64,000 nucleotides of DNA from Lethocerus indicus. Lineage: Eukaryota > Arthropoda > Insecta > Hemiptera > Belostomatidae. Shown here piece by piece: positions 22,441 to 32,300 of this stretch (position 1 is its first letter; each line of letters starts with the position of its first letter). The translations under genes were made by a program, and so were the position numbers. The DNA is taken from the NCBI GenBank assembly GCA_019843655.1, contig JACDQD010000005.1, forward strand, positions 6,413,575-6,477,574, in the 5' to 3' direction. Below the pieces are notes generated by a model. The model ran no database searches, was not told the DNA's origin, and was given only the letters and a program-made list of their open reading frames with translations.

Positions 22441-22924
22441 GGGGCATGTTTGTTGCTTTAACGATTTCAGTAGCATTCCATGTAGTGAGACATTTTTTAA
22501 TCCGAGAATAAAATGTAGTCGAATTTAAAAATTCGATATTTTACGTTTTTTACTGCTATTTATTTACACACTCATTTATAATTCACAATTGTGTTTTGTG
22601 TACACCTTTCGTGTCCAGTTATATGAACCAGCATTTGTAGTATATAAAAGAATTCTTGTTGGCTTTGGTTAATCATTTTTCTTCGGAAGAAAATATTATT
22701 CTTAATATAAATATAAAATATAATAACTAAGGTTTACAATCTAATCGGTAGTGTACTTATTTACTTGTGGAAATTGTATTAACTAGAGTGATACAATAAT
22801 GGAAAAACGAGCGTTTGGTATTTTGGTCGAGTGAATATCGCGGCTATTGATACTTCTGTAGGTTAATTTCAGGATAAGGATGGAATAATAAAGAAAACTC
22901 AAAAAATGTGTGATGCATTTAAAG

Positions 22925-22930
22925 TTTATT
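22925..22930 (-). terminator. Poly(A) signal of gene E
   Basis: AATAAA within CGAAATAAACTTT on the minus strand, 56 bp beyond the stop codon of E. Confidence 0.65.
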
Positions 22931-22985
22931 TCGAGGAGCTCGGAACGTATCCGGCATATCTCTGAACTCTGTTTGAGAGCGTCCT

Positions 22986-23996
22986 TCAAAGACGCCGTTT
23001 ACCAGCAACTCTGAGCAGCAGCTCTACCAGTTCAGGTCGGAGTGTGTGTGGTTCTGAAACAATAGTGTACATTAGTGTACAGTAGTCGGCAACATCGACA
23101 AAATTCCGCTGACAGAATTCGATTTATATCGGCTCTCATATTGTTGATTGAAAACTTTTCGTTTCTAACGAATGAGGTGTGCCGTTCTATGCGTGTCAAA
23201 TTGTGAAGGCATTGTAACAAATAAAAATCAACATTTTTATAACATCATTTTCACAGAGATTATGTTATGTCCAAATTGCAGTTTGGAACAATAAAAATAG
23301 AATTCCCGATTTTTTTTATAATGCCATTCCTTCGACAAATATTTGGATCAGCGCGATATAGATGCCGTATAGTGTCGTTGTGATTGCACTGAAGGCGCCG
23401 AAACAAGTTCGTCTTACATTTAGTGATTGAATAATTTCTATTGCGCGATATGAAAATACGCTGTAGGTTCGTGATGTTTCTGTCTCCTCTCGCTGGTTTG
23501 GTCTTTTGCTAGACCGGTTTCGGCTGCTCGCCATCTTCAGTAGCGGTGTTAGTCACTGTCAGCACTTTGTATGTTTTTTGGGCATCCTCACTGCACTGTC
23601 ACTTTCACATGTACTGTAATGTTTGTCAGTATGTCAGTCGTTTATATATATATGTGTTCTGTTATTGTTATTGGGGGTTATGTTTGTCTGTGGATTTTGT
23701 TAATCCGTTTTCTAAGTGTGAGTCAGATTGTCGGAAGGGGGTGGTGTGACGTTTGGGCGGGTGTGATCCTTTAAGAGGATCACATTTATAATATTGCTTT
23801 TCTTATGTTTGAAGATTTCCTGGTTTTCTATAATATCTGTTTTCTATAAAACAGGTATATCAAATGAAAATATGCGTTTGACGTTACCTCCCGGATCAGC
23901 TTCCCTTTTCACGATTTCCGCTGTGGCTCCGCTCTCGACCGCCAACACAAGTGCCACGCTCAGGACGAGCAAAAGGAGCGCAAATTTCACCCACAT
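22986..23996 (-). CDS. Peptide gene E: secreted peptide precursor with Gly-Lys-Arg-Arg amidation site
   Basis: Coding exons are 23888-23996 and 22986-23053 (minus strand), giving 58 residues. Exon 2 starts MWVKFALLLLVLSVALVLAV (signal peptide) and continues ESGATAEIVKREADPG with a Lys-Arg site. The donor is GGGAG|GTAACG and the acceptor CTATTGTTTCAG, phase 1. The last exon reads EPHTLRPELVELLLRVA and then GKRRL before TGA. Gly followed by Lys-Arg-Arg is the classic neuropeptide signature for cleavage and C-terminal amidation, so the likely product ends LLLRVA-amide. The start after KR (Glu-Ala-Asp-Pro...) is inferred. Intron 2 (23054-23887) holds family Q copy Q1. Which hormone, antimicrobial or venom class it belongs to cannot be told from sequence alone. 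Confidence 0.8.
23455..23605 (+). mobile_element. Family Q hairpin element (copy Q1) in intron 2 of gene E
   Basis: It contains TTTCTGTCTCCTCTCGCTGG, TCTTTTGCTAGACCGG and CTGCTCGCCATCTTCAGTAG, the left arm and core of family Q. The right inverted arm seen in Q2 and Q4 is missing, so this copy is truncated. Its insertion lengthens intron 2 of gene E. Confidence 0.7.
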
Positions 23997-24306
23997 GATT
24001 TCGACCAACTGCGAATTTTAATGGCGATAAGAGTATATATTATCGGTTTTAAGCAGAGATGGACGGAGCTCGAATTTAACCTAAAGTCTAGGTCAATACG
24101 GACAGCGAGATCCGTTAAGCAAATAACTCAGGGAGTTATCGTATACTGACCATCCAGCAATAATGTTAATAATCAATGCAAATAAAAGTATATTTACCGA
24201 TATATCTATCGCTATAGTATTGAACGCGGTTGTTATCCAAGTCCAACATTTATTCCTGAACGTGTCAGAAATGAAATCTTATAATGTCTATAATTGAAGG
24301 ACTTAC

Positions 24307-24474
24307 TTGACCCAACGAATTGAGGAGTTGTCAACGCTGAAGCGATTGATGATTCGAGGTGGCTGGACGGCCGCATTTTATACCCGGGTGATAATTCAAT
24401 TTAATGCAGTGTTCCGTCCAATAATAATCTGTGCAAACGACCGGATTGAATTATTAGAAATCGCATTATGAACG
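24307..24474 (-). promoter_or_regulatory. Promoter and 5' untranslated exon of gene E
   Basis: TATAAAAT lies at 24375-24382 (minus); the untranslated exon ends GGTCAA|GTAAGT at 24307. The AT box (24394-24405) and a diverged GTTTAATAATGCG box (24462-24474) are present; the TGTACAC box is weak. Confidence 0.7.
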
Positions 24475-24714
24475 CCCATGTGTACCGAGTCAACAGTTAG
24501 TATGTCGGACCCAACATTCCGCAGGCTGCGTTTCTCAACATCTGCAATTCCGCCGGTGTTCCTTAATTCATTTCATTCCAAATCAGTCAGAATAATGTTC
24601 AGCAATAATAATTTCCGAAATTTTAGTTCTTCGACCGTATCTCTGACGAATCGTTCGAGGCGGATAGTAGAGGGCTTGGGAATAAAAGAGAGGCAATTCA
24701 AGCGATTATCGTAG

Positions 24715-24720
24715 TTTATT
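24715..24720 (-). terminator. Poly(A) signal of gene F
   Basis: AATAAA within GAAAATAAACTAC on the minus strand, 34 bp beyond the stop codon of F. A second AATAAA overlaps the stop codon itself (24753-24758) and is less likely to be used. Confidence 0.6.
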
Positions 24721-24753
24721 TTCGACAATTTAATGTACAATCAATCCAGTATT

Positions 24754-25163
24754 TTATTCAGGTTTAATGCCCCGACCCTTAACCAATTCGTATATCTTGG
24801 GTTTATTTGATGGCGCCGATCTGCTCGCTTCTCCGTCGATATCTGAAAGACAATAACAATGTTTAAAATATGTCACGAGCTTTTAATTACAGAAATCTGG
24901 TATAGGTTTCTGATATTTTAATTCATTGCTATGGCGGATACAAATCGGAAATTGAGTCGTCCTTTACATTTACTACTGTAATAGCTTTAGTGTAATAGTT
25001 TTAGCTAGTAGTGAAATATTAGATTGTGTAATTCGTAAGCGCGTTTGGACTCACCTTGTGGACCAGCTTCCCTCTTCACTGTTTCCACCGCGGCCCCAGT
25101 TTCGAACATGAAAGCCGCAGAAAGGCACAGAACGAGAAGCAAGAAAGCCAATTTGCACGACAT
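24754..25163 (-). CDS. Peptide gene F: small secreted peptide precursor, longest tail
   Basis: Coding exons are 25055-25163 and 24754-24842 (minus strand), giving 65 residues. Exon 2 starts MSCKLAFLLLVLCLSAAFMF (signal peptide) and continues ETGAAVETVKREAGPQ with a Lys-Arg site. The donor is CCACAAG|GTGAGT and the acceptor TTGTCTTTCAG, phase 1. The last exon starts DIDGEASRSAPSNKPK and ends IYELVKGRGIKPE. The Gly-Arg in LVKGRG could serve for cleavage and amidation of a product ending ELVK, the same position as GKRR in E; alternatively the whole tail is released. Intron 1 is 25172-25769. It is the outermost gene on the right; no further copy was found beyond it. Confidence 0.8.
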
Positions 25164-25769
25164 GATTCCAACTGCGAAGGCAAAGTAACAAAGAAAAGAA
25201 CTTATTATGAGATAAGAGCATGTCAAGGTATAACGGTGAGAGCTTAATTTTTGACATGAATTTAAAGTCCGAAATTTTGGTCTCTTAAATTGCCAACCGT
25301 CATAAAAGTCTGTACGCCATCAATGATGTTGGACTAATTTTATTTTTAATATCTATTCCACTTTAAATTGTGTTCTCTTGCACTTTCGCAACGAATGTTT
25401 AAAAGTTAGACCGCGCAATATCGCATCGAATGGACTGGAATTGAATTTTCGATTTTAAAAATCGAGCATTAACCGTATTGTAATGATGTGAGCGAGTAGT
25501 TTGTGCGTGGGCCAACAGGTGGGGCTACCGTCGCCCTCCTATTTACTTCGGGAGGACAATGCTACCTTTTGCAAGTAAACGAAATTGTCTAGCCAATATT
25601 TATTTGATGGTAAATTTTGAAAATGTTATCCCTCGTGAAAGTATTGAAAAACTGTATTTGTATTCTCGCTAAACAAGTTGACGGTAGCACTTTCAGGAAT
25701 GTACTACTAGCTACTGTTTCGGATGAATTGATTTATAACTAAGACTGTACACTGAATGAAATTGCTTAC

Positions 25770-25868
25770 GTAGAGCCTTGAGCTGTTTGGAAGAACCGAG
25801 CGAAACGCGATTCGACCTAAGCCGGCCGCCAGCTTTTTATAACCGGCCGGAGTCAAACTTAATTTCCT
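25770..25868 (-). promoter_or_regulatory. Promoter and 5' untranslated exon of gene F
   Basis: TATAAAAA lies at 25834-25841 (minus); the untranslated exon ends GCTCTAC|GTAAGC at 25770. A diverged AT box follows at 25856-25867. The TGTCC...TACA...GCATTATT module that sits next to the TATA box in other genes is found about 225 bp further away (26064-26104). Confidence 0.65.
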
Positions 25869-26063
25869 GTTCGATTTGGACAAAGTTCAAAATTTGCAAA
25901 CAAAGTGTTTTCGCAGGCGTGTGTTATTAAATGCAGGCGTTAATACTCCCGACAACACCTCCGTTGTTTGTCCTTTCAACAACCCAACAGACAATGTAAA
26001 CACTGTCCGACCTAGATTATTAATTCGCGTTTTGCCCATTCTAACGGCGTCACTTAGCGTGAA

Positions 26064-26104
26064 CGTGTCCTCTAGTATACATTAGGTTTGTATGGGCATT
26101 ATTT
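26064..26104 (-). promoter_or_regulatory. Displaced copy of the shared upstream module
   Basis: The plus strand reads GTGTCCTCTAGTATACATTA and then GGGCATTATTT, matching GTGTCCTGCTAGTGTACACA and GGGCATTATTAA upstream of gene C. Either an insertion separated it from the promoter of F, or it marks a lost seventh gene. Confidence 0.5.
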
Positions 26105-26417
26105 GTTGGGAGTACATATGAAAATTTATTCAATCATTCCGAACAATTATGGTGAGTTGCAGTGGAAATTTGAAAATCTCATTAATCGTTGCATTTTCTT
26201 TTAAATCTTCATTTTCAAACATGAGTCCGCCTATTTTAGCGTAGGTTTCAGTTTACAGATGATTTCTAAGATTATTAAACGATTTTTTTTCCTATAACCG
26301 AAATTCCGTTTTTCCTCAACCACTGCACTATAAAAATTTTATGTTTCTATCAATATGACGCTAGAAGTTTTTTAATATTTCAATGTGAACGCAGAAGATA
26401 TTTTTTTATTTAGTTTA

Positions 26418-26655
26418 TAATACCTGCTTTGTGGTCTGCGGTGGGTTGGAATACCGTAAATTTCGCGTGTTTCTGTCTCCTCTCGCTGGTTTGGTCTTTT
26501 ACTAGACCGGTTAGATAGTGGCAGTGCAGTGAGGATGCACGAAAAACATTCAAAAGTGACTTACACCGCTACTGAAGATGGCGAGCAGCCGAAAACGGTC
26601 TAGCAAAAGACCAAACCAGCGAGAGGAGACAGAAACACACGAAATCTACGGTATT
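26418..26655 (+). mobile_element. Family Q hairpin element (copy Q2, most complete)
   Basis: The two arms (about 26450-26511 and 26594-26655) are near-perfect inverted repeats containing TTTCTGTCTCCTCTCGCTGG and TGGTCTTTTACTAGACCGG. Between them lies a core of about 80 bp with ACCGCTACTGAAGATGGCGA. The outer left end carries CTTTGTGGTCTGCGG. Such long arms fit a foldback miniature element. No clear target duplication was found, so its mode of movement is unknown. Confidence 0.7.
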
Positions 26656-28657
26656 TTTGATTTCTGAAAACGTAATCATTTTTCACCGTTATGAATTGTA
26701 ATTGCGAGAGGTAATTCGCGCTGCACCCCCCATAGCGTTCGGGAAGATACGCGATTTCTTCATAAATATTTAGTCGCCGAATTTACAACTCGGAATTCAT
26801 AAGCGAGCAGTTCGCGTGTCCAGTTTAATAAGAACGCTGTACTGTCTACTTTTACCCGAGTTTCATGTCGTTTACAACAGCTCACGATATGGCCGGCCGC
26901 GTGGGCGACAGAATTTCGTCTTTAGACGGGAATTCGGAAAATACGCTGCGCTAAACGCGTTATCATTCTTTGCAGTACGTTCTAGAATTTCAATTCTTTC
27001 ATGTGTAATGACAAAGTAAAAGTAAGGCGGGTGGCGATAAAGGTTTGCTCGATAGGAACAGTTTTTTCGACGGGTGTAGAACAAATATTGATTCAGATAG
27101 GAACTGAAATTAGCTTTAATCATTTTTGTGATTAGCCCGTTGAGTCTTAAGACTCAGTTTCGGCCTGACATTTCTGGATCCACCTTACAGTAATATTAGA
27201 AGCAATGATGAGTGGATTGTCAGTGTTGACAAGACGCTTCTCCTATATATAATAACTCCTGACGCTACCGACGAAACCGAAACCGGTCCGACAGAGGTAT
27301 TGTGATCATCGTATTCCGAATAATTTTGGATTCCCAAACCAAGAGTTTGGGGTGAAAAACTGAAGTTGCTTCAACTATATTTGCCGGTTAATTATTTAGG
27401 CGTCGTATTAATAAACTGAAGTGTAAGTAAATCCATAACTCGGGTACACGATGGGCGCGTTTATGCCGAAGAGTTGGCGGAATCCCACCGGGAATTGAAC
27501 CCCCGGAAATCGCCGTGAGCCGTGTTATAATTCAGAAGTTACAACCCCCGCTCAGCCATACAGTGCTCAGGGCCCCAGGTGTCGGCTTTCACCCTCCGGG
27601 TACCGAGAAAACTTTCCCTTTTATTGCCTTACGCGTTATGAAAGAAGAAAGTCGAAGGAGTGGAACTCGTTTTACCCGCGGTTCAGCCGAACGGTATTAA
27701 AACCGTTTTATACACCTTTTATATACCTGTAAGTCCTTCTAGTCGTCACATTTTTGTTATTCAACCAATTGAACTGCGTAATCGGGATTTTGATAATATT
27801 TTTGTGATATCCTTCCAGAAAAGAAAGCTCCTTGCATTGGTACTTCTTTTGTTTATGGAAACCCTACTTACTCCAGTTTAACTTGTCTAGTTTCTGTTCC
27901 GATGCGCCAACTTCGGCCGAATGCTACTGATATCATACTGCGGGAACCCATATATATATATATATATCTAAGGACGAAAGAGGAGACGGAAGATAACGCG
28001 TAGATATTCCACAAATAATCAACGACGCGCTCGCCCGTGGAATGGTCGTTATATTTCGAACAGCCACAACAATAAATCATCAACACCGCAAATAAGGCTT
28101 GAGACAAAGTAATAAAAAACATCAGATATCTCTTATTTTCATTTTCAGGACCTTGAAACGATAATCCAGACAGTGCTGGCTACAAATTGAAAATCAAATG
28201 TCTGAAATTTCTGGACGGTGAAAAAAATACAGAGTAGGCGAACGCTGGAACGGTCAAAAACTTTTGTAACCGACACTTTTCGTCATTTGAAAAATTTATA
28301 CACACATTCATCTCGCTGAACGCGTTGTTTTGAGCTAATGGATGCGGGTCGGGCGCAGAATAAGAGAGACGGAGAGAAGGCGGGCTTGAATGAGGACGTT
28401 TATTGCAGAAGATTTATGGTTTTTCTTAATTGGATCTACTTAATTGTAGGATCAATTAACTGAGTGGAAGCGGACAGGCGCAAGTTTGCAACAGGCCTAC
28501 TACGTTCTGCCTATTCCAGTCCCGACCATTAGCCAGGCAGTCTGCAACGAAACAATATTAACTGACGGAATTAGAGGAATCTGTATTATTTAAGTATTAC
28601 TCGCGTCCCGATATTCATTAGAAATTCCTCAGCACTTTTAATGCCGGCCAATAATAT
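26656..28657. other. Non-coding stretch between family Q copy and mariner
   Basis: No gene supported. It holds a short TA run (27951-27967) and a GC-rich patch at 27480-27700 with a tRNA-like T-arm motif but no matching acceptor stem. Frames here are short and unrecognised. Confidence 0.45.
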
Positions 28658-29335
28658 TAGGTTGTCCGGAAAGTTCGTGCCGATTTTGAAGGAAAATTGA
28701 AACGCAACTCATTTAAATTTTGGTACACATTTATTAACTTATATAGGCGCCATTCTGTTCCACAACCTTTCTACATCTTTCATGCAACTTGAAAATTCCG
28801 TCCTTCCAGAACCTCTCAGGTTTTTCGGCGAAAAAGTTTGCTAAATGAGTTTCTATCTCGACTGAAGAGTTGAAATTTTTTCCATTATGGGAATTTGGCA
28901 ATGATCGGAATAGGTGGAAATCTGAGGTTTGGCGAGTATGGTGTGGATGGGGTAAAACGTCACGACCGAGCTCCAAGTTTTGTCGAGTTGTCAAAGACAC
29001 ACGAGACCGCGCGTTGTCCAGAGATCTTCGTCTCTGGTGGACGCCCTACCCGGGCGTTCTTGGTCTTCGAGATCGAAATCTCCAGCTTTAAACCGAGCAA
29101 ACCACTTCGCCATAAACAGCGCATATCTTGTTTGCCTCTTGTGCGGCACTTTTGCCTCTTATAATGCGCTTTGTTCGCTACCTTATTCTAATGCGTATAA
29201 AACCGAGAAAAATTAACGTCTCTCAACCAAACTTTTTTTCAAATATGCCCGAAGTTATTCTGAATTATTCTTATATATTCAGACCTGTCCTAATACCACC
29301 TATCGAAAATCGGCACGAACTTTCCTGACGACCCA
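28658..29335 (-). mobile_element. Internally deleted mariner transposon with decayed transposase
   Basis: About 30-bp terminal inverted repeats flank the element: GGTTGTCCGGAAAGTTCGTG at the left and CACGAACTTTCCTGACGACC at the right, each followed inward by the CCGATTTT side. A TA precedes the left end; the right flank reads CA, probably a mutated TA. On the minus strand the N-terminal part reads WFARFKAGDFDLEDQERPGR and, after a frame change, the C-terminal part reads LPHPHHTRQTSDFHLFRSLP, NGKNFNSSVEIETHL and EKPERFWKDGIFKLHERCRK, ending VVEQNGAYIS. These are mariner-family blocks. The catalytic middle (both first Asp motifs) is missing, and the length is about 675 bp instead of about 1.3 kb, so the element cannot move itself. 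Confidence 0.9.
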
Positions 29336-32300
29336 TTACTATTAACGGTTATAAGTAAGGGACGAATCAATGCCTTTTGAACTTTTAAAGCGGGGTAAAC
29401 TGGCGAGGGGGAGGTTAATAGGCAGCGAAAGAAAAATGTAAAGTTCGGCAGTCAGTGAAAATGTAACGCAAATCGACAGCGCAGTTTGGGTCTTGTCATC
29501 ACTGGGGCAGATAACTGGTGAGGGGGGGGGAGTTATTTGATTGCGTCTCGGCATCATTTCAGGTAGCCCCTTATCGGTCCCATTTCTTCTTCGGTCCGCA
29601 TTCTGCGGAGCCGCGTCGAGAAGTGGGAATAGGAGAGGGAGAGGACCAAACGACTGGGGCCATTATGAGCAGCGACCGCTTTTCAGTTTCGGTCACCGCT
29701 TCCCATCCCGGCCGGCGCCAGATTTCTTCCATTGTTTTGCCCCGCTCTCGAATTGCCCTTCCACCTCTTGCCCCAGAAACGAATTGTTCGAGAAATCTTC
29801 CCTTTCGTGTAAGTGGTCCGCGTGAAGAGACAGACATTTTTATTCGATATGAATTACTCATTCCTCGAATCCGAAAATTAGCATTTCGGGAACAGTTCCC
29901 CGTTAAATTTCCAGTAGACAGAGCTTGTTTTCCCATGATGCCGCTGGACAAAAATGAGCCTGGTGAGTGTAGCTCCATTTTCAGGTTCAATTATATTGAA
30001 ATTGTAGGCTCCCCGTGAATTGGTTCTCGGTTTCCCAGCGGCGGAGCGTTGTGTGATCTCGTTTGTTGAAAGCAAGACGGACTGTTTCCCCTTCACGGTC
30101 TCGCTTCGCTATCAACAGTCCCGATTGGTCACGGTACCGTCCAAGCCGGCACTACTCTTTTGGGCCCAAGCTCCATGGCGAATTAAAAATGTACAGGTCG
30201 ACATCAGTGATTAAAAAACGGCGAGATGTATTAATTAAACAGTAGAGTTTATTTGTCCGAATCTAACCCAATAGATTCATACAACAAATTGCTTTGTGGC
30301 ATTAGTTATTTAACCGATATACTAATCGGGCAACCCCGAAATTATGATTGAAACCCTTATAATGAAGTATAGCATAATTTTAATTAAGACAGGGCTATTT
30401 CTGTAACGCATTAATTCTGGGATACGTGCGGCAATACGATGCTGAATTGACGCTGTGTATTGTAAAATATATGTTTCAGCGTTCTGATATGCCAGTCGAT
30501 GGCGAGCGACGTATCAATTGACCGATCGGAATGTTTTACCTTTAATCTCTCTGCAATTTGGAATACCCGTTATGCGGTCTAAGGGGGGGGGGTTTGGGGA
30601 ATCATGACACTGATGACAGTGACGATTCGCTCAACATATTCTGGTAATTTGCGGTCCATTGAACGGCCGATTCGCGTACTCACTTATACAGGAGCATTGC
30701 TGTTAGTGAGGAGAAGCCTAGACCGGGACGCCGGCAACATTAACAAAGTAAGAGGCGGGAGGGGGCCGTTTTATTTAATCGGACGAATGAGAGGTGCACT
30801 CCTCGAAATTGTTCCCACCTCCGTAATGGTTCATTTCGCTGCGAGAAGGGGCCGACAAATATTTCAGGCTTAATTCGGGACGAGGCCGCAATAACGTTAG
30901 AGGGCCGGCCCCGAACAATTTTTCAACCGATATTAAGAGTTGGCTACCGTTGGGCGGAATGAAAGCCCATTCCGGAAAACATATTTTCCTCCCGTCCTAA
31001 TAATACGGGAGATATTACCTTGAATTAGAACAGCGTCATGGGCGTCAAGATCACAGGCCTGTCCACAACCGCTGTCTTCAAGAACTTAGTTGTACACGAG
31101 GAGATGTTAACGCCTCTCATGATTTCCAAGAATGGTAAATCAACGTATGTTTAAAAATTAAGTTCGTGAGCAAAATACACTCATAGCAAGCGAATAAGTA
31201 AATGAAATTAAAAAAACTCCAGTTTAGACAATTAGAAGAGTTAAAGTTGCTCTCATTTCGGGTTTTTCCGACTGGAACGAACAAAAAGATGCGCCGTCCG
31301 TATTGAAAGATTTCCCCAGGTTGGCCCCGTTTTATTGGCACTTTCCAACGAGAGGGAAAGTCGATTGTCGGTATGTTGATGGGGGAGGGGGGGATATTTT
31401 CACGTTTGGCGAGCGAGTGAAAATTCCGGGGAAAAATTACCTTCCGAGTATTAAAGGGTCGCCCGCCTGCGGGACCCTGAAACAGTATTTATTCTACGGC
31501 TAGTTTTAAGGCGATATATTTGAAAAATGTATTCCGTACGCCGGTCGAGCATTCTTGCGGCATATTTTAAAATTACAGGATGTACGTATCAATCGAAACC
31601 GAGTAAAATTTTATGATGCCAATTTCTCTTATTGAAATATCCCTTTCAATTTGATATTGGTGTAATTCAATTTTACACAAGTATTTAGTTCTACCTATAC
31701 TTCCCATTGCCCTTCATCACTAAGTAGTCCTTCGGAAATTCGTACGTAATTTCACATTGATGGATGATACCCGTAAGTCAATTTTGTTCAAAAATCGTTA
31801 CTCGCCCATTTTTAATCTGTAAGTGCCTTCTAGCTCCAGACTTACCACTCTCCTATTCTCCCTATGATAGTAATCTTCAATTTCCAATTTTGTTCGTCAT
31901 CTTCCTTCTCTCGTTTGAACCATTACCGGCTCATCTCATTCTCCCCGTTTCTCTCTTTCCCTCTCTCTCTCTCCCTCTCTCCCACTGCCTCTCTTTTACT
32001 CCGCAGAAGTCATTAAGTCCTCCCCCAGGGCCAGCCATTAATACAATTGATGTTTCCCAAAATTGCCAATTAATTTCCTACAGTTGGACAGTTTCGACTT
32101 TACCAAAACCCATTACTTCTTGGGCCAAGTAACACATACTAGGCCCCGGCCTTAAATAAAGTAATACCGCCCCCACACCACCATAACCCCTCTGAAATTT
32201 TACCCCAACTGGTTTGCTCCCTTTACACCACCCGGAGGACAGTAAACCGGATGGATCAATTTTGGAAAGCCCGATTTTCGAGAAGTCGGCTTAATTACCG

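Noticed and set aside
23794..24021. Plus-strand frames across the signal exons of genes E, B and F
   Set aside because: They are antisense to the well-supported signal-peptide exons.
27480..27575. tRNA-like sequence on the minus strand (GGGGGTTCAATTCCC T-arm motif)
   Set aside because: The T-arm-like part and a possible anticodon stem can be drawn, but the acceptor strands do not pair and the T-stem is irregular. It may be a decayed tRNA-like repeat at best.
30556..30582. Possible family Q end (GGAATACCCGTTATGCGGTC)
   Set aside because: Only about 20 bp resemble the Q outer end, with mismatches; too short to call.
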